Origin: Allochromatium warmingii
GTDB taxonomy: Bacteria; Pseudomonadota; Gammaproteobacteria; Chromatiales; Chromatiaceae
Reading direction: 5' to 3'
Assembly (NCBI RefSeq): GCF_900107145.1
Contig: NZ_FNOW01000009.1
Coordinates: 25,189-89,188 of the forward strand
DNA length: 64,000 bases
The position numbers were made by a program, and so were the translations under genes. This document shows positions 36,543-44,481 of this stretch, in pieces; position 1 is the stretch's first letter, and every line of letters begins with the position of its first letter. The notes beneath the pieces are model-generated. The model searched no databases. It was not told the origin of the DNA and saw only the letters and a program-made list of their open reading frames with translations.

Positions 36543-37220
36543 TCACGACTCAACCTCCGTCAACCGATTGAGCCGATCCACATCGAGCGAATCAATACTT
36601 TCACGGATCTGAAAGAAAAACACGCCAAACAGCACCATCGCCACCAGCAGATCAAAAGCCACGCCCAATTCAACTACCAGCGGCATTCCAGCGGTCGCCG
36701 AGACCGCCGCCAAAAACAGCCCATTTTCCATCGACATAAACCCCAGCACCTGCGCCACCGCTTGCTGACGAAATACCATCATCAGCAACCCAATCAGCAC
36801 CAGCGCCAAACTCACAGCGATGATATTGCGCGTAAATGCCTGTCCTTGTTCGACCATCGGCAACACCAGCCAATAGCTAAAAATCACCAGCGCCACTCCC
36901 GCCATCACCACCAGCGCCGGATGCCGTAGCCGTTCGGTGTGTCGCTCCAACCCTAGCCGCCGCACCAGCCGATGCAGCATCCACGGAATCAGCAGCGCCT
37001 TGAGCGCCAGCGTGAGAACCGCCGAAAAATACAGATGCTCAACTGCACCCGCTACCGCTACGGTCAGCGTCACCGCCGCCACCAATGCGCCTTGCCACGC
37101 GAACACATGAATCGCGGCGACTAAGCGCATTTGCGCCAACAGTACGAATGACAGAAATAGCGCCAGCGCCGCCAATAGCACGACGAATTGTTGCAACAGC
37201 GGCAGCAGTGCCAGACTCAC
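36543..37220 (-). CDS. hyfE: Hydrogenase-4 component E-like membrane protein
   Basis: A 225-residue protein with about seven hydrophobic helices, matching HyfE in size. The second half carries the NuoK-like features of HyfE: FRQQAVAQVLGFMSMENGLFLAAVSA with the membrane Glu in MSMENG. The GTG at 37220 overlaps the hyfC stop (GTGA) and has GGAGG 7 nt upstream; a much longer reading into hyfC is a shadow. Part of the hyfBCEF membrane arm. Confidence 0.88.
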   Translation of the reverse strand: MSLALLPLLQQFVVLLAALALFLSFVLLAQMRLVAAIHVFAWQGALVAAVTLTVAVAGAVEHLYFSAVLTLALKALLIPWMLHRLVRRLGLERHTERLRHPALVVMAGVALVIFSYWLVLPMVEQGQAFTRNIIAVSLALVLIGLLMMVFRQQAVAQVLGFMSMENGLFLAAVSATAGMPLVVELGVAFDLLVAMVLFGVFFFQIRESIDSLDVDRLNRLTEVES

Positions 37221-38164
37221 GCGCCGACCTCCAAAATCACATGACTCAGCAGTCCCAAGAGACCGAGCAGCAGCGCTAAATTCAAAAATCCGGGCACCCG
37301 AAACAGCCGCATCTTTGCCGTCACAGTTTCGCCCACTGCCAGCGCCGCGCCCAAGAGCGCCAGCTTGACCACCACCGCGATCAACCCCAGCGCCAGCGCC
37401 GTCGGCGTGAACGCGGTGGCAATGCCCCAGGGCAAAAACACGTTGACCAGCAACACGCCATAGAGCAACAGCTTGATCCAGGCCGCCCACTCCATCAGCG
37501 CCAAATAGCGTCCGGTGTATTCGAGCAACATCGCCTCGTGAACCATCGTCAGTTCCAGATGCGTCGCCGGATTGTCAATAGGAATGCGCCCGCATTCGGC
37601 CAGCGCCACCAGCACCAGTGCGCCAAAAGCAAATAGATAGGACGGACGCAGCAAAAAACCGTCAGTTAGATGATGCTCCATCACCCCGACCAGACTGGTG
37701 CTGTGCGCAGTCATGGCCAACGTAAATACCGCCATCAGCAACGCCGGTTCCGCCAGTGCTGAGATCAGCATTTCACGCGATGCGCCCATCCCGCCGAACG
37801 CGGTGCCGACATCCATGCCAGCCAGCGCGAGAAAAAACCGCGCTAACGCCAATAACCCCACCAGCACGATGATGTCGGCGATGCCCGCCGTTGGCAGATC
37901 GAGCGCGATCAAGGGCACAGTCACACAGGCCAACCAGGTCGCAACAAAGACGATATAGGGCGCGACGCGAAACAGCGGCGAGGCGGTATGCGCGACTCGC
38001 GTGTCTTTTGTCAGCAATTTGCGCAGATCGGCATAGGGCTGGAGCAGCGGCGCACCGCGTCGGTTCTGAAGCCACGCCTTGACCTTGCGCACCCAACCGA
38101 CCAGCAGCGGGGCCAGCGCGACAGCGAGCAGAGCTTGGAGCAAGGCAAGCAGCCAGACGATCAT
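37217..38164 (-). CDS. hyfC: Hydrogenase-4 component C-like protein (NuoH family)
   Basis: A 315-residue membrane protein of the HyfC/HycD/NuoH family, the subunit that anchors the soluble arm. It has NRRGAPLLQPYADLRKLLTKD near residue 40, the conserved acidic loop AGMDVGTAFGGMGASREMLISALAEPALL, and GRIPIDNPATHLELTMVHEAMLLEYTG. The ATG at 38164 overlaps the hyfB stop (ATGA). Conservation of the loops that contact NiFe-hydrogenase or Fe-S subunits suggests a soluble partner is encoded elsewhere. Confidence 0.92.
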   Translation of the reverse strand: MIVWLLALLQALLAVALAPLLVGWVRKVKAWLQNRRGAPLLQPYADLRKLLTKDTRVAHTASPLFRVAPYIVFVATWLACVTVPLIALDLPTAGIADIIVLVGLLALARFFLALAGMDVGTAFGGMGASREMLISALAEPALLMAVFTLAMTAHSTSLVGVMEHHLTDGFLLRPSYLFAFGALVLVALAECGRIPIDNPATHLELTMVHEAMLLEYTGRYLALMEWAAWIKLLLYGVLLVNVFLPWGIATAFTPTALALGLIAVVVKLALLGAALAVGETVTAKMRLFRVPGFLNLALLLGLLGLLSHVILEVGA

Positions 38165-40176
38165 AGTGCGATGATCCAAAGCAAAACCAGCAAGGTCATC
38201 AGCGTCCAGCCGAGATAGACCCGAACGCTCCCCGATTGCAACCGCGCCACCTGACGTGATGCGCTATCAACCGTCCGCGCCAGCGGTAAATACAACCAAC
38301 CCCAGGTGCGATCCGTGATTTTGAGTCGATAGCGCGTCACACCATCCGCGCCGGTCTCCTGCGCTTCGTCGATCACAAACAGCAGCGCAAACACGCGCCG
38401 AATCGGTTGCGCAAAAGAAGCAGCCGTGTATTGCATTCGAGGTGTCGGCGGGGCAAAACCGCAATCCCAGGGATCACAGCGGCGCACCCGCCATGAGGTG
38501 CGGCGTCTGAACCAGAGGATCGCCGCACCCGCAATCAGCGCCAGCAGCAGAATCGTCAGCGGGGCGCTATAGCTCGCAGTCTCGGCTGAGATCGGCGTCA
38601 GCCACAGCCAGCCGCCGGCATCGGCTTGCGGCACACCGTTGCCCAACAGTTGCACCGCGATTGGATCAAGCAGGCTGAGAATCTGCGTTGGCAGCACACC
38701 AAACAGCACACAGAATGCCGCCAATAATCCTTGACCAACCCACATGCCACGCGGCGAGGGGCGAGCACGGCGTACATGCCGTGAGCGAGCCTGACCTAAA
38801 AAGGCGATGCCGTAGACCTTGACAAAGGTCGCGGCCACCAGTGCGCCGGTGAGCGCCAGCACTGCTGAGGCAATCGGCACCAAACTGCGCAGCACACCGC
38901 TGTCGAGATTCCAAGCTTGCAGCGCCGCTTGAAAAATCAGCCATTCCGAGACAAAACCGTTGAACGGCGGCAGCGCCGAGATTGACAAACAGCCGATCAA
39001 AAAGAACGATCCCGTCCAGGGCATCCGCCGCAACAGCCCGCCCATTTGATCGAGATCGCGTTCATGGGTGCTATGCAAAATCGCGCCCGCGCCCAAAAAT
39101 AGCAGCGATTTAAACAGCGCATGATTGAGCGCGTGATAGAGCGCCGCCACCAGTGCGAGCGCGGCCAGATTCGAATGCGCCGTTGCTTGAAACAGTAGCG
39201 CCAAGCCGAGCGCAATAAAAATAATCCCCAGATTCTCCACCGACGAATAGGCCAGCAGCCGCTTGAGATCAGTTTGCATCAGCGCAAACAGCACCCCAAC
39301 CAATGCCGACAGCCCGCCGATGCCAATCAGCGCCACGCCCCACGACCAATGCACCGCGCCGTTGAGATCGAACACCACGCGGATAAAGCCATACACAGCG
39401 ACCTTGAGCATCACCCCCGACATCAGCGCCGAGATATGCGAGGGCGCAACCGGATGCGCTTCCGGCAACCAAGCATGGAGCGGCACCAGCCCAGCTTTCA
39501 TGCCAAATCCGAGCAATGCCAGCGCGAAGGCAACCCCGGCCCACAGCGGCGAGAGTTCAGCGGCCCGCAGGCTGGCGAAATCAAAACCGCCGCCAAATCC
39601 GGCCAGCACGCCGAAACCAAGCAGGATTGCCAAGCCGCCGATATGCGCCATGAGCAAATAGAGAAAAGCCGCCCGCCGATTCGCCGCCTGTTCATGCTGA
39701 AAGGCGACGAGAAAATAGGACGCCAGCGACATCAGCTCCCACGCGACCATGAATACAAAGGCATCATCGGCGAGCACCACCAGCAGCATTCCGGCTAAAA
39801 ACAGCCCGCTAAACCCGCCCAGTGCCGTGAGTGAGTCGCGCCCGCGCTCAAAATCGCGCACATAATCACGGCCATAAAAGCCAACCGCCGTAGTCACCAG
39901 ACCGATGAGGACGAGAAACACCGCTGCGAGCGGATCGAGCCGCACATGCCAGGGCAGCCAGGGCAGACCCAGCGGCAAAATGGCGCTGGCGCTGGTTCCG
40001 GCACTCAGCGTCCACAACCCCGCCACCAAGGCCATCGCGCCCGCCATCCCCAGCAGCGGCACCGCCCCGCGACGGAGCAGACGCGGCCGCCGTCCGGCCA
40101 GCGGCGCGACCGCAGCCGAGGCCAGCGCCAGTAGCACGGCGAACAGAGCTAATGACAGGGATGGATCAGCGATCAT
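38161..40176 (-). CDS. hyfB: Hydrogenase-4 component B-like proton-pumping subunit
   Basis: A 671-residue NuoL-like antiporter subunit with the C-terminal extension typical of HyfB. Charged residues expected for ion transfer are in FVFMVAWELMSLASYF (Glu), FGMKAGLVPLHAWLPEAHPVAPSHISALMSG (Lys, His) and HALNHALFKSLLFLGAG (His, Lys). The tail shows CDPWDCGF...MQYTAASFAQPIRRVF, a HyfB hallmark. First gene of the hyfBCEF unit, overlapping hyfC by 4 bp. Confidence 0.93.
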   Translation of the reverse strand: MIADPSLSLALFAVLLALASAAVAPLAGRRPRLLRRGAVPLLGMAGAMALVAGLWTLSAGTSASAILPLGLPWLPWHVRLDPLAAVFLVLIGLVTTAVGFYGRDYVRDFERGRDSLTALGGFSGLFLAGMLLVVLADDAFVFMVAWELMSLASYFLVAFQHEQAANRRAAFLYLLMAHIGGLAILLGFGVLAGFGGGFDFASLRAAELSPLWAGVAFALALLGFGMKAGLVPLHAWLPEAHPVAPSHISALMSGVMLKVAVYGFIRVVFDLNGAVHWSWGVALIGIGGLSALVGVLFALMQTDLKRLLAYSSVENLGIIFIALGLALLFQATAHSNLAALALVAALYHALNHALFKSLLFLGAGAILHSTHERDLDQMGGLLRRMPWTGSFFLIGCLSISALPPFNGFVSEWLIFQAALQAWNLDSGVLRSLVPIASAVLALTGALVAATFVKVYGIAFLGQARSRHVRRARPSPRGMWVGQGLLAAFCVLFGVLPTQILSLLDPIAVQLLGNGVPQADAGGWLWLTPISAETASYSAPLTILLLALIAGAAILWFRRRTSWRVRRCDPWDCGFAPPTPRMQYTAASFAQPIRRVFALLFVIDEAQETGADGVTRYRLKITDRTWGWLYLPLARTVDSASRQVARLQSGSVRVYLGWTLMTLLVLLWIIAL

Positions 40177-40325
40177 GTGCAGGAAGCGGGCGCAAGAGGC
40201 CGGGGAATGCTTGCATTGGTCGAAGTTTATAGGATAATCAAACGATAATCCAATGCGAAAGCAATGCGTATCTGGTTATCATTTCATGCGCATCACAGGC
40301 GCATTATTTGGGTATTGAATCTGGT

Positions 40326-40532
40326 ATGGAAAATCGCACGGCACGTCTAACAGTCCTGATTGATCCGCGCAAAAAGCAGATTTTTGAGGAAATTTGCGCA
40401 CAACAGGATCTGAACGCCTCACAAGTGATCCGTAAACTGATGCGTCAATACATCATCGAACATGCCGGAAGCCGCGAGCTACCCGACTGGCTGACCAGCG
40501 GTAGCGTTAAGGCCGAAGATAAGCCGTTGTAA
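40326..40532 (+). CDS. Small ribbon-helix-helix (CopG-like) protein
   Basis: A 68-residue protein. RTARLTVLIDPRKKQIFEEICAQQDLNASQVIRKLMRQYI has the beta strand followed by two helices of the ribbon-helix-helix fold, which binds DNA as a dimer. It has no toxin gene beside it. The ATG at 40326 is preferred over a TTG six codons earlier, but neither has a good ribosome site. It may bind the inverted repeat at 40643-40670 downstream, which is only a guess. Confidence 0.6.
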   Translation: MENRTARLTVLIDPRKKQIFEEICAQQDLNASQVIRKLMRQYIIEHAGSRELPDWLTSGSVKAEDKPL

Positions 40533-40642
40533 ATTGCGCTGACACATAACAGCCGCGAGTAACTGAGTAGGTGATGAGGTATTGACGTATATCAGTTGTC
40601 GAAATTGTTCGATTTTATGATAATTTATGAGGAAATTCGGCG

Positions 40643-40670
40643 GTTTTACGCATCAACGATGACGTAAAAC
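40643..40670. repeat. Perfect inverted repeat upstream of lysC
   Basis: GTTTTACG/CGTAAAAC arms of 8 bp around a 12-nt centre, in the 297-bp gap between the ribbon-helix-helix gene and lysC. It lacks a T-tail, so it looks more like an operator than a terminator. The rest of the gap holds repeat family B at 40736-40764 and A/T-rich DNA. Confidence 0.45.
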
Positions 40671-40735
40671 GTTGTTTTAAATCATATAAACTTTTTGTTA
40701 GCAGTCTGAGCAGTTACGAACTGAATATACTGTTT

Positions 40736-40764
40736 TTCTTCGTGTCCTTTGTGCCTTTGCGGTT
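40736..40764. repeat. Dispersed repeat, family B, half-copy
   Basis: Contains TTCGTGTCCTTTGTGCCTTT and GCGG, the same word found as the right arm of the palindrome at 56337-56410. Confidence 0.65.
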
Positions 40765-40829
40765 CACAAAAACGCCCCTACACGCAACTCTTTCTTGACC
40801 ATGTACGCTACGCAATCTAGGTATCAACG

Positions 40830-42065
40830 ATGGCCTTGATCGTCCAAAAATACGGCGGAACCTCAGTCGGGAGCATCGAGCGCATTCAGGCCGTCGCCGA
40901 GCGCGTCAAACGCTGGCGCGAGCAGGGCGATCAGGTGGTCGTCGTGGTCTCGGCCATGTCCGGCGAAACTGACCGCCTGCTCACGCTCGCCCGTCAGCTC
41001 CAAGCACGCCCCGAGCCGCGTGAACTCGACGTGTTGCTCTCTACCGGCGAGCAAGTCACTATCGCGCTCTTGAGCATGGCGTTAGCCGCCAGCGGCTGTC
41101 CGGCACGCTCCTACACCGGTGCCCAAGTTCACATTCTGACCGACAGCGCCCACAATAAAGCGCGTATCCGCGACATCGACGCCGCCCGCGTGCGGGCCGA
41201 TCTCGACGCCGGGCGTGTGGTCGTCATCGCCGGTTTTCAGGGCATCGATGAACAGGGCGATATCACCACCCTCGGACGTGGCGGCTCAGATACCTCAGCC
41301 GTGGCCATTGCCGCCGCGCTCCAAGCCGATGAATGCCAGATTTACACCGATGTCGATGGCGTCTACACCACTGACCCGCGTGTCGAACCGAAGGCACGCA
41401 AGCTCGACCGTATCACCTTTGAAGAAATGCTGGAGATGGCCAGTCTCGGCTCCAAAGTGTTGCAGATTCGCTCGGTCGAATTTGCCGGAAAATATCGCGT
41501 TCCCTTGCGCGTGCTCTCCAGCTTTGAGGACGGCGCAGGCACATTGATTAGTTTTGAGGATAACGCTGTGGAAGACGCCAAGATTTCGGGAATCGCCTTC
41601 AGCCGTGATGAAGCCAAGCTGACCGTGCTTGGCGTGCCAGATCAACCCGGCGTGGCGCATCGCATTCTCGGCCCCATCGCCGAGGCCAATATTGAAGTCG
41701 ATATGATCGTGCAAAACGTCGGCGCGGACGGCTCTACCACCGATTTCACCTTCACCGTTCACCGCAACGACTACGCCCAAGCACTCGACATCCTGCAACA
41801 CATCGCAACCGATCTCAGCGCCCGCCACGTCACCGGCGATACCGCCATTGTCAAACTCTCGCTCGTCGGCGTCGGGATGCGCAGTCATGCCGGCATCGCC
41901 AGCCAGATGTTTGCCAGCTTGGCGAAAGAAGGCATCAACATCCGCATGATTTCCACCTCCGAGATCAAGATTTCCGTCGTCATCGATGAGAAATATCTGG
42001 AACTCGGTGTGCGCACCCTACACGAAGCTTTTGGGCTGGATCGCGCCCCAGCCGCCGCTGCCTAA
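40830..42065 (+). CDS. lysC: Aspartate kinase
   Basis: A 411-residue aspartokinase, first step of the lysine, methionine and threonine pathway. Kinase motifs: VQKYGGTSVGS (ATP site), LLSTGEQVTIALL, GFQGID...TTLGRGGSDTSAVA, YTDVDGVYTTDPR. Two ACT domains follow (about 265-405), VLGVPDQPGVAHRI and SLVGVGMRSHAGIASQMF, which give feedback control by lysine and threonine. Monofunctional length. It is followed by csrA and tRNA-Ser, a gammaproteobacterial arrangement. Confidence 0.96.
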   Translation: MALIVQKYGGTSVGSIERIQAVAERVKRWREQGDQVVVVVSAMSGETDRLLTLARQLQARPEPRELDVLLSTGEQVTIALLSMALAASGCPARSYTGAQVHILTDSAHNKARIRDIDAARVRADLDAGRVVVIAGFQGIDEQGDITTLGRGGSDTSAVAIAAALQADECQIYTDVDGVYTTDPRVEPKARKLDRITFEEMLEMASLGSKVLQIRSVEFAGKYRVPLRVLSSFEDGAGTLISFEDNAVEDAKISGIAFSRDEAKLTVLGVPDQPGVAHRILGPIAEANIEVDMIVQNVGADGSTTDFTFTVHRNDYAQALDILQHIATDLSARHVTGDTAIVKLSLVGVGMRSHAGIASQMFASLAKEGINIRMISTSEIKISVVIDEKYLELGVRTLHEAFGLDRAPAAAA

Positions 42066-42072
42066 CATCCAG

Positions 42073-42140
42073 AGCGTTGCGTTGCGGTCGATAGACGATG
42101 ACCGTTCGTCGAAAATCGCCGAACGCAACGCTTGTTTTTG
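42073..42140 (+). terminator. Rho-independent terminator after lysC
   Basis: Arms AGCGTTGCGTT (42073-42083) and AACGCAACGCT (42122-42132) pair perfectly over 11 bp, with an inner hairpin in the loop and a TGTTTTTG tail. Confidence 0.75.
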
Positions 42141-42353
42141 CAAAATCAAGCTAAATTTTCATTGCAGCGGGGTCTTGCACTATGGATATCCCGTTGAAGT
42201 TGGTAGAATGGCGGACACGAAATCTGGCCGATAACGTCAGATTTAGGCGTGGTTCAACCCCAATGCGGGTGCGGTCGGTACAGCCGAACCAGATGAATCA
42301 TTAAATCAATTCATGTACTTCGGATTAGGGATCGAATAGGGAGACCGAAACCA

Positions 42354-42569
42354 ATGTTGATTTTAACTCGCCGGGTTGGCGAAACGCTGATGATCGGTGA
42401 TGAAGTGACAGTAACCGTTCTCGGCGTCAAGGGTAATCAGGTTCGGATCGGCGTCAATGCACCTCGCGATGTCGCCGTGCATCGCGAGGAGATCTATGAG
42501 CGCATCAAGCGCGAACAGGCGGGCGTTGGTCAAGATGCACCGATCATGAGCCAGCCCGCTTACGACTGA
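42354..42569 (+). CDS. csrA: Carbon storage regulator CsrA
   Basis: A 71-residue RNA-binding translational regulator: [41 protein letters not shown]. The RNA-binding residues Leu4 and Arg44-type positions are present. CsrA represses translation by binding GGA motifs. The ATG follows GGGAGACCGAAACC. The 288-bp gap from lysC contains a terminator and its own promoter region. Confidence 0.97.
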   Translation: MLILTRRVGETLMIGDEVTVTVLGVKGNQVRIGVNAPRDVAVHREEIYERIKREQAGVGQDAPIMSQPAYD

Positions 42570-42590
42570 TTGAAAACCTTTGCAAGTTCG

Positions 42591-42620
42591 GCCGGGTGTG
42601 CTAAGATGCCCGGCCTGTTT
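42591..42620 (+). terminator. Possible terminator after csrA
   Basis: GCCGGG/CCCGGC stem with a 12-nt loop (42591-42614) followed by CTGTTT; a weak T-tail makes this tentative. Confidence 0.4.
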
Positions 42621-42670
42621 GATGATTTAGACCAATTCAACGCCGCGCCCTGCTGTGTTGAAGTCCCTCC

Positions 42671-42761
42671 GGAGAGATGGCCGAGTGGCTGAAGGCGCTC
42701 CCCTGCTAAGGGAGTATAGGCTAAACCCCTATCGAGGGTTCGAATCCCTCTCTCTCCGCCA
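42671..42761 (+). tRNA. tRNA-Ser (anticodon GCT)
   Basis: 91 nt including an encoded CCA. Acceptor arms GGAGAGA and TCTCTCC pair, the anticodon loop CTGCTAA within CTCCC/GGGAG gives anticodon GCT (reads AGC and AGU), the long variable arm expected of tRNA-Ser follows, and the T arm is GAGGGTTCGAATCCCTC. It sits downstream of csrA as in many gammaproteobacteria. Confidence 0.97.
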
Positions 42762-42781
42762 ATCTAATCAGTTAGATTGGC
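42758..42781 (+). repeat. Perfect hairpin abutting the tRNA-Ser 3' end
   Basis: A 10-bp perfect stem GCCAATCTAA/TTAGATTGGC with loop TCAG; its left arm includes the tRNA discriminator base and CCA. There is no T-run. It may stop transcription or guide 3' processing. Confidence 0.6.
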
Positions 42782-42808
42782 GCTAAAACAGCACCGCGTT
42801 TACTCAAC

Positions 42809-43507
42809 TCACCCCCCTTTCACCGCCTCAATCCCCTTGTGCGGAATAAACAACCCGCACCCCAGCGCCCGATGCGGCCCAAGTCCCTCGCATTGCAGGC
42901 GTACTGACTCCTCGCGTGTCAGCCCTGCTAACATCAGCGCCCGCGCTCGCACTGGCCCATCTGGGGTATATAGCGTCATCGTTTTACCGCACAACGCTTT
43001 GCGTACCTGAATATTGAGCGCACGTAGCGTGTCGGCAGTCGCTTCGAGAAAACGTGACTCATCGCTAAAGCGTTCGGCGTCGGCGTTTGCGTCGGCGGCC
43101 ACATAACGCGCAAAAATCGTCGTTTCCTGACTCAAAGGCTTCGGCTTGGCTGCGCCGATTTGCAATGATTGACCACGAATATCCAGTTGTTGCCCCGACA
43201 GCCGCGCCACCAAATCCTCAACACGCGCTGTCGGAACACGAATCATCAACTTGGTGCGCCGCGAGACCATAATCAGCGCCTCGGGTGAATGCGCCGGACG
43301 CTCCCAGCCGTTTTGCGATCCGGCGACATGAATGGTATGCACACCTAAGCGCGGCTCATCGTCGCACCAGGGCAGCAGCGCCCGCACCGCCTGTGAGAGC
43401 GCATAGGCATGATCGACCGGCAGACATTTGCAGGTGATCGTAAACAACACATCAACGATGTCATGCGCTACCAGCGGGATATCCGGCTCGTTTTCGTTCC
43501 AAAACAT
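42809..43507 (-). CDS. Stand-alone Cas6-like protein (Cmx6, subtype MYXAN-like)
   Basis: A 232-residue protein that I read as a Cas6 of the Cmx6 type: VDVLFTI...LPVDHAYALSQAVRALLPW near the start, a middle with VSRRTKLMIRVPTARVEDLVARLSGQQLDI, and the C-terminal Gly-rich LRLQ-like end SVRLQCEGLGPHRALGCGLFIPH, which is diagnostic of the family. Cas6 cuts CRISPR precursor RNA within the repeat. No other cas gene is in the window; the nearest array is 22 kb away. The ATG at 43507 (MFWNENEPDIP) is preferred because GGGGGA lies upstream; an ATG at 43525 is also possible. It ends a minus-strand unit with two unknown genes. Confidence 0.72.
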   Translation of the reverse strand: MFWNENEPDIPLVAHDIVDVLFTITCKCLPVDHAYALSQAVRALLPWCDDEPRLGVHTIHVAGSQNGWERPAHSPEALIMVSRRTKLMIRVPTARVEDLVARLSGQQLDIRGQSLQIGAAKPKPLSQETTIFARYVAADANADAERFSDESRFLEATADTLRALNIQVRKALCGKTMTLYTPDGPVRARALMLAGLTREESVRLQCEGLGPHRALGCGLFIPHKGIEAVKGG

Positions 43508-43528
43508 GGTTTTGTGTTCCCCCATCGC

Positions 43529-44254
43529 TCAATACGGCAACCGCTGCTGCAACGCCTCGCGGTCGAACCACCAGTCATCCTGCACCAGCACATCGACGAC
43601 ATTCCGCAGGCGCACTAAGAACTTCTCCGGCTCTTTCAGCTCCAAGCGTTCCATCCAGTGATCGAGCTGTTCGGCAGTTTCAATGTGACTGTGCCGCCGC
43701 GCCACCGTGCCGAGTAACTGGGTCGTGAAAAACATCAGATCCTCGCGCTGGCGTCCCTCGGCGCGGACATCGGCCAAAAACAGCGCCGTCGTCGCCGCCA
43801 CCGCTGCGCCATCGGCATCATCGGGCGTTTCGTCGATCACATGGTTGAGCAGTTCGATGGTCAATTCGGGATCAATCGGGCAGGTGACGGCCAACCAGAT
43901 CCCCTGACCGAGCGCGGCGACCGAACCCGGCTGTTCGGCTTGAAACAACACATCGCAGGCATCGGCGGCAGACTCAAATTGATCCCATTCGATGAAATGA
44001 TCGAACGCCGTTCGCGCCAGCGGCCACGCCTCCGCGCCACGTTCCAATCCAACCAGGGTGCGAGCGACCTGTAAGCGTAGATCGGCTAATTCATGGGCCG
44101 AACCGCTGCCGTGTTCCAGCGCGGTGAGCCGTTCGGTGAGGACTTCCAGATGCGATTCCAGCGCCGCCAGCGCATGACTCGAATTTAAAACCGAATCGGC
44201 AGCCGTGTCCGGCAGACGGATCGCGAAAGCGTCGAAGGGATTGGTGGTGTTCAT
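43529..44254 (-). CDS. Uncharacterised acidic helical protein between dsr and the Cas6-like gene
   Basis: A 241-residue protein that I do not recognise. It is acidic and almost wholly helical in character: SSHALAALESHLEVLTERLTALE looks like a coiled coil, and GLERGAEAWPLARTAFDHFIEWDQFESAADACDVLFQ suggests TPR-like repeats. There is no signal peptide or membrane helix. It ends 21 bp before the start of the Cas6-like gene and probably shares its transcript. A scaffold or regulatory role is possible but not shown. Confidence 0.65.
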   Translation of the reverse strand: MNTTNPFDAFAIRLPDTAADSVLNSSHALAALESHLEVLTERLTALEHGSGSAHELADLRLQVARTLVGLERGAEAWPLARTAFDHFIEWDQFESAADACDVLFQAEQPGSVAALGQGIWLAVTCPIDPELTIELLNHVIDETPDDADGAAVAATTALFLADVRAEGRQREDLMFFTTQLLGTVARRHSHIETAEQLDHWMERLELKEPEKFLVRLRNVVDVLVQDDWWFDREALQQRLPY

Positions 44255-44289
44255 GGCGTCAAAATCCGGCTGGTCGTGGAATCGAGGTC

Positions 44290-44481
44290 TCAGCGCAGCA
44301 GACCGCTGAACGCCGCTTCAAGTCGGTCTTCCCAGTTCTCCGGCGTGTCGGGATAGGGCGGCTTGACATCCATGCGAAAAAACCGCTCGCCGCTCCGTGC
44401 GACGGCTTGAATCAATGGAATCAGTTCGTCGAAAGATTCGATGTCGTGGTGAGCAACCAAGATTTCGCTGAGTTTGAGCAT
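44290..44481 (-). CDS. Small hypothetical protein, first gene of the unit divergent from dsr
   Basis: A 63-residue protein: MLKLSEILVAHHDIESFDELIPLIQAVARSG, then FFRMDVKPPYPDTPENWEDRLEAAFSG. Function not recognised. The ATG at 44481 is chosen because the 31 residues before it look non-coding, though the frame remains open to a TTG at 44574. It lies 35 bp ahead of the acidic helical protein gene and reads the same way. Confidence 0.5.
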   Translation of the reverse strand: MLKLSEILVAHHDIESFDELIPLIQAVARSGERFFRMDVKPPYPDTPENWEDRLEAAFSGLLR

